Assembly (NCBI RefSeq): GCF_003854275.1
Contig: NZ_QTQP01000049.1
Span: 1-52,280, forward strand
Direction of reading: 5' to 3'
Length of the DNA stretch: 52,280 bases
Source: Burkholderia sp. Bp8963
GTDB lineage: Bacteria; Pseudomonadota; Gammaproteobacteria; Burkholderiales; Burkholderiaceae
A model generated the notes under the pieces. It was given only the letters and a program-made list of their open reading frames with translations. It was not told where the DNA came from and searched no databases. A program made the position numbers and the translations under genes. This document shows positions 1 to 8,417 of this stretch, one piece after another (position 1 is the first letter of the stretch; every line of letters starts with the position of its first letter).

Positions 1-2
1 GC

Positions 3-131
3 CATGCCAGCCACACCAGCACCGCGCACCTGCGCGAGCGCACCGAGCAGTTCGTCGGCGAGCACAATCAGGTCGCCCGCCCCTTCAAATGGAGTTTCCG
101 GGGCTATCCGCTGCAAGGCGATGCTTCGTAA
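3..131 (+). pseudogene. IS630-like transposase, C-terminal fragment
   Basis: The third forward frame reads to a stop at 129-131 and gives 42 residues. They contain HLRERTEQFVGEHNQVARPF followed by KWSFRG, the kind of tail that closes IS630/Tc1-mariner-like DDE transposases (helix with an RxEQF pattern, then an aromatic-basic end). The gene starts outside the window, so it may be a complete gene cut by the window edge rather than a broken one. It marks a mobile element next to the toxin-antitoxin pair. Confidence 0.6.
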
Positions 132-144
132 TCGAGAGACGCAG

Positions 145-444
145 ATGCCAGCTTTACCCGCCAAACACCACGCCGCTGAACTGCAGCGTCAACTGCGCAG
201 CCTGCTCGGCCATGAGCAGATCGTCACACAAGCCTACGGGCGTCACTTGCTGATCAAACGTCTGGACGACGATGAGTCAACTGTCGTGGCGCGGCTAACC
301 GAACTCGGCCGCAATCGATATGGCGCCGCCTTTCGCAGCCACAGTGGGCGTTGGGAGCCGCTGCCGGGCATGGGTTCACTCGACGAAATGGCCGATGTGA
401 TCGTCACGCTCCTGCAGCCATATTTACAGCCCGATAATTATTAA
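145..444 (+). CDS. Small conserved hypothetical protein downstream of a transposase
   Basis: This 99-residue protein begins at the ATG at 145, 13 bases after the transposase stop. An in-frame start at 4 lies inside the transposase tail and is not used here. The N-terminal half is helical and charged (AAELQRQLRSLLG). The C-terminal half carries a short patterned segment, RYGAAFRSHSGRWEPLPG, then a helix ending in LQPYLQPDNY. No catalytic motif or membrane segment is visible. The position suggests a passenger or accessory protein of the adjacent IS element. I do not recognise a function. Confidence 0.5.
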   Translation: MPALPAKHHAAELQRQLRSLLGHEQIVTQAYGRHLLIKRLDDDESTVVARLTELGRNRYGAAFRSHSGRWEPLPGMGSLDEMADVIVTLLQPYLQPDNY

Positions 445-584
445 ACTTATTTGAGGGATGTTGTACTAGGCGCTGAGTTCGTCTCGGCCGGATTGTGCTA
501 TTCGTACGCTTGCGAGCGACGTGCCGGCTGGTCGCCTCCGGGGTGATCAACGGAACCGCCATCGGACTTGAAAAACATCGGGAT

Positions 585-612
585 GGATATACAATGTGAC
601 TTACGTGTATCC
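585..612. promoter_or_regulatory. Inverted repeat upstream of vapB, probable autoregulatory operator
   Basis: GGATATAC at 585-592 and GTGTATCC at 605-612 form arms matching at seven of eight positions around a 12-base spacer. The repeat ends 15 bases before the antitoxin start and just before its GGAGG ribosome binding site. AbrB/MazE-fold antitoxins usually bind such repeats and repress their own operon. That role is inferred here. Confidence 0.45.
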
Positions 613-627
613 AATGGAGGGGTGATC

Positions 628-870
628 ATGCAAGTCGCAAAATGGGGCAACAGCCTTGCCGTCCGGCTGCCCGCGAGCGTCGTCGATGCACTCGGTTTGA
701 AGGAGGGCGACGACATCGAGATCTATGCCGACCAATCCGGCGCATTCTCGATCAGCAAAAAGCCGACAGTCGATGAGCGGATCGAGCGGCTGCGCAAGTA
801 CCGCGGTCGACTGCCTGCCGACTTCAAGTTTGATCGGGAATCGCTCAGCGAAAGGGGAAACGCTGAATGA
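628..870 (+). CDS. vapB: AbrB/MazE-family antitoxin (VapB-type)
   Basis: The 80-residue protein has an N-terminal swapped-hairpin AbrB/MazE/SpoVT DNA-binding domain: VAKWGNSLAVRLP at residues 3-15, then LGLKEGDDIEI. The C-terminal tail is charged (about residues 45-80) and would wrap around the partner toxin. The start at 628 is chosen over an upstream ATG at 568 because GGAGG lies at 616-620 and the DNA-binding fold begins directly at this Met. Its stop overlaps the toxin start by four bases (ATGA), so the two are translationally coupled. Expected role: neutralise the PIN-domain RNase and repress the operon. Confidence 0.85.
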   Translation: MQVAKWGNSLAVRLPASVVDALGLKEGDDIEIYADQSGAFSISKKPTVDERIERLRKYRGRLPADFKFDRESLSERGNAE

Positions 871-1298
871 CCGTTGAGGCACCGACTCGATTTGCCGTCG
901 ACAGCAACGTCATTGCCTATCTGTTCTCCGGCGACGCCGCGAAGGCTGACAGGGCCGAGGCGCTGGTGGTGCAGGGGACTCCGAAGCCCGTCATCAGCAC
1001 GCAGGTCATGAACGAGGTCACGCTCGTCATGAGCCGTAAGATGGGCCTGTCGTGGCCGGAGATCAACGTCCTCCTGGGTGATCTGGAGGCGTTTTGCGAG
1101 ATCGTGCCACTGACGCTCGAAGTCCACAAGGAAGCACGCATTGTCGCCGCACACTACGGATTCCGGTTCTACGATTCGTGCATCATCGCCTTCGCGTTGC
1201 TTGAAGATTGCGAAGTTCTCTACAGCGAAGACATGCAACACGGCCAAGTGATCTTTGACCGGCTGACCGTAGTCAATCCGTTCCGATCACCCAGTTGA
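867..1298 (+). CDS. vapC: PIN-domain ribonuclease toxin (VapC-type)
   Basis: This is a 143-residue PIN-domain protein. Acidic metal-binding residues sit where expected: D12 in AVDSNVIAYLF, E50 in QVMNEV, D103 in FRFYDSCIIA and D122 in YSEDMQHG. VapC toxins are Mg2+-dependent endoribonucleases that cut tRNA or rRNA, and the actual target cannot be read from sequence. The gene overlaps the antitoxin by ATGA. All catalytic residues are present, so the toxin is probably active. The length fits the family. Confidence 0.88.
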   Translation: MTVEAPTRFAVDSNVIAYLFSGDAAKADRAEALVVQGTPKPVISTQVMNEVTLVMSRKMGLSWPEINVLLGDLEAFCEIVPLTLEVHKEARIVAAHYGFRFYDSCIIAFALLEDCEVLYSEDMQHGQVIFDRLTVVNPFRSPS

Positions 1299-1446
1299 AC
1301 GCTGTGTCATTCATCGTCGGGCGTCGCTTCGCGGAAGCAATGGAGCGGCTCGAACGGCTCCGCGACGGCAAGTCATACGATCGACCGACCGTGCGGCGCC
1401 GCGTACCTGGATCGAATACCCGCCAACGCGCGCGGTCGATCTCACG

Positions 1447-2403
1447 TCACACCACGACATTCACCGGTGTACCGTTCACGAAGCTCTCGATGTTGCGCAT
1501 CAACTGATCGGCAAGCGACTGTTGCGCCTCGTCCGACGCCCACGCGACATGTGGCGTCACGATCACGTTCGGCCGTTGCGCGATCCGCATCAGCGGATTG
1601 TCGTCACCGGGCGGCTCGGTCGACAGCACATCGAAGCCAATGCCGCCAATCAGCCCTTCATCGAGTGCGTTCACGAGCGCGGCTTCATCGACCAGTCCGC
1701 CTCGCGCCGTATTGATGATGAGTGGCTTGCGCTTCATCTTGCGAAACTCGGGCATCGCGAGCATGCCGCGCGTTTGCGGCGTGAGCGGACTGTGGATCGT
1801 GATGACATCGCTGGTTTCGAGTAGCTCGTCCCACGGCGTGTAGAGCGGACCGAGCCCCTCGCGGCCCTTGTGTGCGGCGAAAAGCGCGCGCATGCCGAAC
1901 GCTTTCGCAATCTCCGCCACGCGCTGACCGAGCACGCCTTCGCCGATGATGCCGAGCGTCATGCCGCCCAGGTCGTGTATCGCGTGATTGAAGAAGCAGA
2001 ACTGGCCGGATTTCTGCCATTCGCCATTCAGCACGTCGTCGCGATACGCGATCAAGTTGCGCCGCAACGCGAGCATCAACGCGAACGTATGCTCGGGCAC
2101 GGTGTTCACCGCGTATCCGCGAATATTCGAAACCCGGATGCCGTGCCGTTCGCACGCGGCCTTGTCGAGGCAATCGGTGCCCGTCGCGGCGACGGCAACG
2201 AGTTTCAGCGCAGGCAGTTGCGCGATCACGTCTGCCGTCAACGGCACCTTGTTGGTGATCGCGATGGTCGCGCCGTCCAGACGCGCGGCGACCTGGTCGG
2301 CTTGCGTATGGTCGTACTCGACGAGTTCGTGTTCGAATGCCGGGCGCGCGAGCTTGACTTGCGGTGCAAGCGTCGCCCGGTCGAGAAAGACGATCTTCTG
2401 CAT
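1447..2403 (-). CDS. D-2-hydroxyacid dehydrogenase (hydroxypyruvate/glyoxylate reductase-like)
   Basis: This 318-residue NAD(P)-dependent D-isomer-specific 2-hydroxyacid dehydrogenase has the Rossmann motif GIIGEGVLG in mid-protein. The catalytic set is in order: Arg in NTARGGLVDE, Glu in DVLSTEPP and His in VTPHVAWAS. Such enzymes reduce hydroxypyruvate, glyoxylate or other 2-oxoacids. The start at 2403 has AGGAA upstream and matches the usual family N-terminus. It is the last gene of the minus-strand operon, 40 bases after the transketolase stop. Hydroxypyruvate is a ketol donor for transketolases, so a reductase for it, or for a 2-oxoacid formed in the pathway, would fit. The substrate is inferred. 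Confidence 0.85.
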   Translation of the reverse strand: MQKIVFLDRATLAPQVKLARPAFEHELVEYDHTQADQVAARLDGATIAITNKVPLTADVIAQLPALKLVAVAATGTDCLDKAACERHGIRVSNIRGYAVNTVPEHTFALMLALRRNLIAYRDDVLNGEWQKSGQFCFFNHAIHDLGGMTLGIIGEGVLGQRVAEIAKAFGMRALFAAHKGREGLGPLYTPWDELLETSDVITIHSPLTPQTRGMLAMPEFRKMKRKPLIINTARGGLVDEAALVNALDEGLIGGIGFDVLSTEPPGDDNPLMRIAQRPNVIVTPHVAWASDEAQQSLADQLMRNIESFVNGTPVNVVV

Positions 2404-2443
2404 GTCGATTCCTGTTGAGCGGAAGGAAATGAGTCGGGGCGGT

Positions 2444-4432
2444 TCAGAGACGGCGTTTCGCTTCGGCGACGATATGCGCGGGCGTGATGCCGAAGTGTTC
2501 ATACAGCGCTTCCGCGGGGCCCGATGCACCGAACCCCGTCATGCCGACAAACCCGCCGCGCTCGCCGAGGTAGCGATCCCAGCCGAACCGCACCGCGGCT
2601 TCGACACCGATGCGCACCGTGTCCGCGCCGAGCACGGCGTGACGATAGGCGCCGTCCTGCTCGTCAAACAATTCCCAGCACGGCAGCGAGACGACGGCTG
2701 TCGGAATGCCGTCCTGTTGCAGACGTTCGCGCGCCGCAACCGCCAGCGCCACTTCCGAGCCCGTCGCCAGCAATGTGACGAGACGCCTGCCGCCTTCGGC
2801 TTCCGCAAGCACATAGCCGCCGCGCGCACACAGATTGTCGGTGACGTGGCGCGTGCGCACGAGCGGCAGCGTCTGACGCGCGAACACCATCGTGCTGGGT
2901 CCGCTGCGATGTTCGTAGGCAAGCGCCCAGCATTCGGCCGCCTCGACAGCGTCGGCGGGCCGGAAGACGCGCATGTTCGGCATCGCGCGCAACGAAGCAA
3001 GGATTTCCACCGGCTGATGCGTCGGCCCATTCCTGCCGACGCCGATCGAATCGTGGCTGAACACGAACTTCACGGGGAGCCCCATCAGTGCGGCCATGCG
3101 CATCGCGGGCCGCTCGTAGTCGGAAAAGGCGAGGTAGGTGACGGCAAGCGGGATCACGCCACCGTGGGCGGCCATGCCGTTTGCCATCGCGCCCATCACG
3201 TGCTCGCGCACGCCGCAATGCACGTACGCGCCGCCGCGATCCTCGGCGGTGAACGCCTGCAGGCTGCGCTTGTGGCTCGTCGGCGCCTCGAGGTCCGCGC
3301 AACCGACCATGCGTTCCGGCAACTGAGCAAGCAGGTCGTTGATCTCTGCGGAAATCATGATGCCTGCCTGGCCTTCGCCGCGGTCGATAGCCTGTTTTCG
3401 ATAGTCGTCGAGCACGCGTTGCCATCCGTCGGGCAATCGACCTGCCTGAATGCGCTCGAATTCGGCACGCGCATCGCCGGGCAATGCGGCGAGCCGTTCG
3501 TGCCACGCGAGATATTCGGCCTCGCTGCGCCGGCCGGCTGCGCGCCAGCTTTCGAGCACGTCGCGCGGAATGTCGAACGGCGCATGCGGCCAGCCGAGTT
3601 CGTTGCGTGCGGCATCGGCGTCGGTTTCGAACAGCTTGCCGCTGTGTCCGCCGCGTTGCCCCTGCAGCCGCGCGATGCCGCGCGCAATGACCGTGCGGCA
3701 CGCGAGCAGCGACGGGCGTGGATCGCGCCTGGCTTCGGCGAGCGCCGTCGCGACGGCTTCGATGTCATGCCCGTCGACTTCGATTACGTGCCAGCCCGCG
3801 ATGCGAAACCGCTCGCTCACGTCCTCGCTGATCGACAGCGACGTGCTGCCGTCATCGGTGATGCGATTGTCATCCCAGCAGAGAATCAGCTTGCCGAGCT
3901 TCAGGTGCCCGGCGAGCGAAATCATCTCCTGGCCGACGCCTTCTTGCAGACAGCCGTCGCCGACAAACGCATACGTGTGATGATTCACGATGCCGTCGCC
4001 GAATCTGGCGTTCAGGTAGGCCTCGGCGACGGCCATGCCGAATGCGTTTGCAATACCCTGTCCAAGCGGGCCGGTCGTGACTTCGATGCCCGCGGCCGGA
4101 TCGAATTCGGGATGCCCCTCGCAATGCGAGCCCATCTCGCGGAAGGTCCTGATCTGATCGATGCCGAATTGCGCGTAACCCGTCAGATGCAGCAGGGCAT
4201 ACAGGAGCATCGAGCCGTGCCCGTTGGACAGCACGAAACGGTCGCGGTCGGGCCATTGCGGGTCGGCGGGATTGAACTTCAGATGCTGCGTGAACAGCGC
4301 CGTCGCGATTTCGGCCATGCCGAGCGGCACGCCCTGATGGCCTTCGCCGGCGCGCACGATGGCATCGATGGCAAGAAACCGGATCGCGTTGGCGAGCGGT
4401 CGCGTTTCGCGCAACGGCATGATTGCGGACAT
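2444..4432 (-). CDS. tkt: Transketolase, full length
   Basis: This 662-residue protein covers the whole transketolase fold. The N-terminal thiamine diphosphate domain has NAIRFLAIDAI, DRDRFVLSNGHGS, TTGPLGQG and the TPP/Mg motif FVGDGCLQEG. The pyrimidine domain contains GVREHVMGAM and FVFSHDSIGVGRNGPTHQP, and the C-terminal domain has LLATGSEVAL. It moves two-carbon ketol units between sugars. The loop after the TPP domain reads GHSGKLF where classical enzymes have a different sequence around their active-site His. That divergence and the catabolic context suggest it is not the housekeeping pentose-phosphate enzyme. It lies between dctQM and the hydroxyacid dehydrogenase. Confidence 0.9.
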   Translation of the reverse strand: MSAIMPLRETRPLANAIRFLAIDAIVRAGEGHQGVPLGMAEIATALFTQHLKFNPADPQWPDRDRFVLSNGHGSMLLYALLHLTGYAQFGIDQIRTFREMGSHCEGHPEFDPAAGIEVTTGPLGQGIANAFGMAVAEAYLNARFGDGIVNHHTYAFVGDGCLQEGVGQEMISLAGHLKLGKLILCWDDNRITDDGSTSLSISEDVSERFRIAGWHVIEVDGHDIEAVATALAEARRDPRPSLLACRTVIARGIARLQGQRGGHSGKLFETDADAARNELGWPHAPFDIPRDVLESWRAAGRRSEAEYLAWHERLAALPGDARAEFERIQAGRLPDGWQRVLDDYRKQAIDRGEGQAGIMISAEINDLLAQLPERMVGCADLEAPTSHKRSLQAFTAEDRGGAYVHCGVREHVMGAMANGMAAHGGVIPLAVTYLAFSDYERPAMRMAALMGLPVKFVFSHDSIGVGRNGPTHQPVEILASLRAMPNMRVFRPADAVEAAECWALAYEHRSGPSTMVFARQTLPLVRTRHVTDNLCARGGYVLAEAEGGRRLVTLLATGSEVALAVAARERLQQDGIPTAVVSLPCWELFDEQDGAYRHAVLGADTVRIGVEAAVRFGWDRYLGERGGFVGMTGFGASGPAEALYEHFGITPAHIVAEAKRRL

Positions 4433-4535
4433 GACTTCTCCTTGCCGCGTCGCCTGTCAGGCGGCGGCTATCGCATGAGCAAGAGTGGAAAGAGGGAAGC
4501 GTGCTGCGTCCGTTTTCCGGATGCAGCACAATGCG

Positions 4536-6404
4536 TCAGTGCAGGAACCCGATCGAGATCCACGGCACGGCGGCGACGACGATCAGGCCGATCACGAGCG
4601 CTACGATATAGCCGACGATCGGCTTCATGCCTTCGTCCGGATGGATGCGGCTGACCGCGCAGGCCGAGTAGTAGCCGACGCCGAACGGCGGCGCGAAGAG
4701 GCCCACGCCCATCGACAGGATCACGACCATCGCGTAGTGGACGTCGTGAATGCCCATCTGCCGCGCGATCGGGAACATCAGCGGGCCGAACAGGACAATC
4801 GCGGGAATGCCTTCGAGCACGCTGCCGAGCACGACGAAGACGAGGATCGACGCCGCCATGAACATCATCGCGCCACCAGGCAGGGCCGCCATCGATTGCG
4901 CGAGCTGCCCGGAGAAGCCGGACTGCGTGAGCGCCCATGCCATGCTCGTGGCTGCGCCGATGATCAGCAGGATCGCACCGGACAATGCGGCGGTGTCGAT
5001 CAGCATCGGCTTCAGGCGCGCCCACTCGAAGCGCCGGTAGATCAGCAGGCCAGCGAGCACGGCATACGCGATGCCGATCGTCGACACTTCCGTCGCCGTC
5101 GCGACGCCTTCGACGACAGCAAGCCGAATCACGAACGGCAACGCCAGTGCGGGCAGCGCGACGACCAGCTTGCGCAGGATCTCGCCGCGTGTCGCACGGC
5201 GCACGCCCGACAGGTCGTCGCCGCGATAGCGCCACCAGACGACGGTGCACAGCGTGATCCCGAGCACGATGCCCGGCAGCATGCCGCCCGTGAAGAGCGC
5301 CGAGATCGACACGCCCGTCACCGAGCCAAGCGTGATCAGCACGAGACTAGGCGGAATCGTCTCTGTCTGTGCGCCGGTGGCCGCGAGCAGCGCGACCAGG
5401 TCGCCGGGCTTCGCGCCGCGTGCCTTCATCTCCGGGAACAGCACGGGCGCGACGGCGGCCATGTCGGCGGCCTTCGAGCCGGAGATGCCCGACACCAGGT
5501 ACATCGCGCCGACCAGCACGTACGACAGACCGCCGCGCACGTGGCCGAGCAGGCTCGCGAGGAAGGCGATCATCGCGTTGGCCATCCCCGTCATCTCGAT
5601 CAGTTGCCCGAGAAACACGAAGAGCGGCACCGACAGCAGGATCAGGTGCGACATGCCTTCGTCCATCCGGCCGACCACCACGCTGAGCGGCGTGCTCGTC
5701 GTGAGCGCCAGATAGCCGAAGGTCGCGAGCCCGAACGAGAACGCGATCGGCACGCCGGACAGCACGCACAGCGCAACGAGGCCGACGAAGAAGATCAGCA
5801 GGTTCAGGTTGCCGAGATCCTGCAGCAACGGGCTCACGGCCACGAAGCCACCGCCGATCGCCGTCACCAGCGCGAGCGCTGCGAGCGTCATCTGCCAGTT
5901 GGCCGTGCGGATCAGCCGCAGGCACGCGACGGCGAGCATCAAGATCGAGCCGACCGGCAGTGCCGCGGCGCGCCACGTGTTCGAGATGTCGAGCGCGGGC
6001 GTCGTGATGATGCCTTCGTCCTGCGCGAACTCGACGGCCGGGCCGATCACCAGCACGAGGAACGCGACCGGCGCGGCGATCGCGACCACGTCGAGAAATG
6101 CGCGAGCGGAGGGCGAAGCCTTGCCGACCAGCGCCGTCATCCGCATATGCTCGCCGCGCCGCAATGCAACTGCCGCGCCGAGCATCGCAAGCCACAAGAA
6201 CAGCATCGACGCGAGTTCGTCGGACCAGACGAGCGGCGTATGCAGCAGGTAGCGGCTCGTGACGCCCGCCAGCAGCACGACGATCTCGGCAACCACCAGC
6301 AGCGCGGCCGGAATTTCGACGAGGTGCCCGAGCACGGTGTCGATCGCGTCGACGATGCGGCGCGGCGACGGGTGAGGGAAAGTAATCGTATGCATGGTGT
6401 TCAT
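4536..6404 (-). CDS. dctQM: TRAP transporter fused permease (DctQ-DctM)
   Basis: This 622-residue polytopic membrane protein fuses both TRAP membrane subunits. The first roughly 185 residues are DctQ-like with four hydrophobic helices (VTSRYLLHTPLVWSDELASM is typical). The rest is a DctM-type permease of about 430 residues with motifs such as SGVPIAFSFGLATF and GISGSKAADMAAVAP. It imports an organic acid delivered by the periplasmic DctP, driven by an ion gradient. The ATG at 6404 overlaps the dctP stop (ATGA), so the two are coupled; a second ATG lies nine bases further in. The solute is unknown. Confidence 0.9.
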   Translation of the reverse strand: MNTMHTITFPHPSPRRIVDAIDTVLGHLVEIPAALLVVAEIVVLLAGVTSRYLLHTPLVWSDELASMLFLWLAMLGAAVALRRGEHMRMTALVGKASPSARAFLDVVAIAAPVAFLVLVIGPAVEFAQDEGIITTPALDISNTWRAAALPVGSILMLAVACLRLIRTANWQMTLAALALVTAIGGGFVAVSPLLQDLGNLNLLIFFVGLVALCVLSGVPIAFSFGLATFGYLALTTSTPLSVVVGRMDEGMSHLILLSVPLFVFLGQLIEMTGMANAMIAFLASLLGHVRGGLSYVLVGAMYLVSGISGSKAADMAAVAPVLFPEMKARGAKPGDLVALLAATGAQTETIPPSLVLITLGSVTGVSISALFTGGMLPGIVLGITLCTVVWWRYRGDDLSGVRRATRGEILRKLVVALPALALPFVIRLAVVEGVATATEVSTIGIAYAVLAGLLIYRRFEWARLKPMLIDTAALSGAILLIIGAATSMAWALTQSGFSGQLAQSMAALPGGAMMFMAASILVFVVLGSVLEGIPAIVLFGPLMFPIARQMGIHDVHYAMVVILSMGVGLFAPPFGVGYYSACAVSRIHPDEGMKPIVGYIVALVIGLIVVAAVPWISIGFLH

Positions 6405-7444
6405 ACCAGTTTGCCGACGTACTTTTCGAGCAGGTTCCAGCCCTGGTCACCGTACTTCGCTTTCCAGTCGCCATAGAAGCTCGTCTTGCGCAACGCGTCG
6501 CGGAACGCCTGGCGGTCTACGTCGACGACGTTGATGCCCTTGGCCTTCAGGTCGTTGCGCAAGGTGCCGTTCAGCTTCGCGATGTCCGCGCGCTGCAGCA
6601 TCCCGGCCGCTTCGAATTCGCGGGTGACGATCGCGCGCATGTCGGCAGGCAGCTTTTCCCACGCGCGGCGATTGCCGAGAATCCAGTAGCCGTCCCACAC
6701 ATGCGACGTGAGGCTGATCGATTTCTGCACTTCGTAGAGCTTGGCCGTCGCGATGATCGGCAGCGCGTTTTCCTGTCCCTCGACGACACCCGTTTGCAAC
6801 GCCGAATACAGCTCGTTGAAGTTGATCGGGGCAGGGCCGGCATCGAGCGCCTTGAACAGCGACGTGAGCATCGGCGCCTGCGGCACGCGGATCTTGAAGC
6901 CCTTCAGGTCTTCCGGCTTGCGGATCACGCGCGTCGACGAACTGACCTGGCGGAAGCCGTTGTCCCACGGGCGCGACACGGTGACGATGCCGGTCTTCTC
7001 GATCTGCGCGCGGACGTAGGCGCCGAGATCGCCGTCCATTGCTTTCCAGACGGTGTCGTAGTCGGGGAACGCGAAGCCCGTGTTGACGATGCCGGCGGCG
7101 GGCGCGAGCGTCGCGAGCACCGACGACGCCTGGTTGAAGAACTCGACGCCGCCGCTTCGCACTTGCGACAGCAGGTCGGTATCCGAGCCGAGCTGGTTCG
7201 CGGGGAAGACCTTGATGTCGAGCTTGCCGCCCGTCGCCGCGCGAATCTTGTCGCAGGCCTGTTGCGCGCGGATGTTGACCGGGTGCGTCGGGTCCTGGCC
7301 CGTCGCGAGCTTGTACGAGAATTCGGCGGCCGCCGCACTGCGAATCGACAGGCCCCAGAGCGGCGCCGCCGCGGCGACGGTCGCACCTGCTTTCAGGAAG
7401 GCGCGTCGGTCGATGCCGCTGCGGGTGGTCGAGCGATTGCTCAT
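6401..7444 (-). CDS. dctP: TRAP transporter substrate-binding protein (DctP family), Tat-exported
   Basis: This 347-residue periplasmic binding protein begins with a twin-arginine signal, DRRAFLKAGA, followed by a hydrophobic stretch and an Ala-rich cleavage region. The mature part shows the DctP core: LKGFKIRVPQ, which holds the Arg that usually clamps the ligand carboxylate, and NELYSALQTGVVEGQEN. GGAGGAG seven bases upstream supports the start at 7444 over the Met at 7459. It captures the operon's substrate, probably a small carboxylate or other oxyanion, and hands it to DctQM. Confidence 0.9.
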   Translation of the reverse strand: MSNRSTTRSGIDRRAFLKAGATVAAAAPLWGLSIRSAAAAEFSYKLATGQDPTHPVNIRAQQACDKIRAATGGKLDIKVFPANQLGSDTDLLSQVRSGGVEFFNQASSVLATLAPAAGIVNTGFAFPDYDTVWKAMDGDLGAYVRAQIEKTGIVTVSRPWDNGFRQVSSSTRVIRKPEDLKGFKIRVPQAPMLTSLFKALDAGPAPINFNELYSALQTGVVEGQENALPIIATAKLYEVQKSISLTSHVWDGYWILGNRRAWEKLPADMRAIVTREFEAAGMLQRADIAKLNGTLRNDLKAKGINVVDVDRQAFRDALRKTSFYGDWKAKYGDQGWNLLEKYVGKLV

Positions 7445-7544
7445 GATGTGCTCCTCCAATACGGATTTGTGATGTATCGGTTCGTTTTACCCGGACAACA
7501 CGCTCTCTGGCGCGTTTGCCTTCGCCCGGCGACTGCCTGTCGCG

Positions 7545-7569
7545 CGCGGCCGGCCGGACCCCGGCCGCG
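7545..7569. repeat. GC-rich hairpin between the SDR gene and dctP
   Basis: CGCGGCCGG at 7545-7553 and CCGGCCGCG at 7561-7569 are perfect inverted copies with a 7-base loop. The hairpin lies in the 149-base gap between two genes of the operon and has no T-run. It may stabilise mRNA or partly uncouple expression of upstream enzymes and transporter. That role is inferred. Confidence 0.4.
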
Positions 7570-7593
7570 TGTCTTGTGTATGTCAGCCGTGAA

Positions 7594-8358
7594 TCATCCG
7601 TGAATCAGCATGCCGCCATTCACGTCGATGACGGCGCCCGTGATGTACGACGAGATCGGCGACGCGAGAAACAGGAATGCGCCCGCAACGTCGTCGGGCA
7701 CGCCGAGACGGTTCAGCGGAATGCCGGCGAGGATCTCGTCGCGCTTGTCGTCGCTGATCTTGCCGGCGTTGATGTCGGTCTGGATCAGGCCGGGCGTCAC
7801 GCAGTTCACGCGAATGCCGTCGGCGCCGAGTTCGCGCGCCATCGCTTTCGCGAGGCCGAGCACGCCCGCCTTCGCCGCCGAGTAATGCGGGCCACCGAGA
7901 ATGCCGCCGCCGCGCTGCGCGGAGACCGACGACATGCAGCCGATCGATCCGCTCTTCTGCTTCTTCATCTGCGGCACGACGGCCTGCGACAGATACAGCA
8001 CGCCGCGCAGGTTCACGTCGAGGACGCGATCCCAGCTCTCGGAATCGATGTCGAGCAGTTTCACGGCTTGCGTGATACCCGCGTTGTTGATCAGCACGTC
8101 GATCGAGCCGAAATCGGCGACGATCTGCTCGACGGCGGCCTGGCAAGCCTGCCGGTCGGTCACGTTGCACGCGTAGCCGCGATGCTCGGCGCCGATCGAC
8201 GCGGCCGCATCGCGTGCCGCCGATGCGTCGAGATCGAGGATCGCGATCTTCGCGCCGTGCTTCGCGAACATGCGCGCGGTGGCCATGCCGATGCCGCGCG
8301 GCGATGCCGCGCCGGAAATGACGGCGACCTTGCCGTCGAGAAGACGAAACTCTGACAT
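7594..8358 (-). CDS. Short-chain dehydrogenase/reductase
   Basis: This 254-residue classical SDR has the cofactor motif SGAASPRGIG (residues 15-24), NNAG at 91-94, Ser near 143-144, and catalytic Y159 and K163 in HYSAAKAG. Asp at the end of the second strand (AILDLDAS) favours NAD+ over NADP+. The C-terminal GAVIDVNGG is typical. AGGAG upstream supports the start at 8358. It lies between the split transketolase genes and dctP. The natural reading is oxidation of an imported polyol or hydroxy acid to a ketose-like compound that a transketolase then cleaves. Confidence 0.88.
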   Translation of the reverse strand: MSEFRLLDGKVAVISGAASPRGIGMATARMFAKHGAKIAILDLDASAARDAAASIGAEHRGYACNVTDRQACQAAVEQIVADFGSIDVLINNAGITQAVKLLDIDSESWDRVLDVNLRGVLYLSQAVVPQMKKQKSGSIGCMSSVSAQRGGGILGGPHYSAAKAGVLGLAKAMARELGADGIRVNCVTPGLIQTDINAGKISDDKRDEILAGIPLNRLGVPDDVAGAFLFLASPISSYITGAVIDVNGGMLIHG

Positions 8359-8417
8359 GATGCGGTTCTCCTGATATTGCGTTCGGTATGGGTTGTCGTG
8401 ATCGCGGGTTGCACGGT

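Noticed and set aside
1295..1507. Small open frame after vapC
   Set aside because: Only a TTG-type start, no family resemblance, and it runs into the 3' end of the opposite-strand dehydrogenase. Possibly a relic, but not supportable as a gene.
1988..4654. 888-residue open frame on the plus strand
   Set aside because: It lies antisense to the hydroxyacid dehydrogenase and transketolase genes, is rich in Arg, His and Ala with no domain, and is a typical high-GC shadow.
4485..6476. 663-residue plus-strand open frame
   Set aside because: Antisense of the TRAP permease; composed of Arg/His/Asp/Glu-rich low-complexity sequence with no recognisable fold.
7545..7569. Rho-independent terminator between the SDR gene and dctP
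   Set aside because: No T-run follows on the transcribed strand and both flanking genes belong to the same operon.
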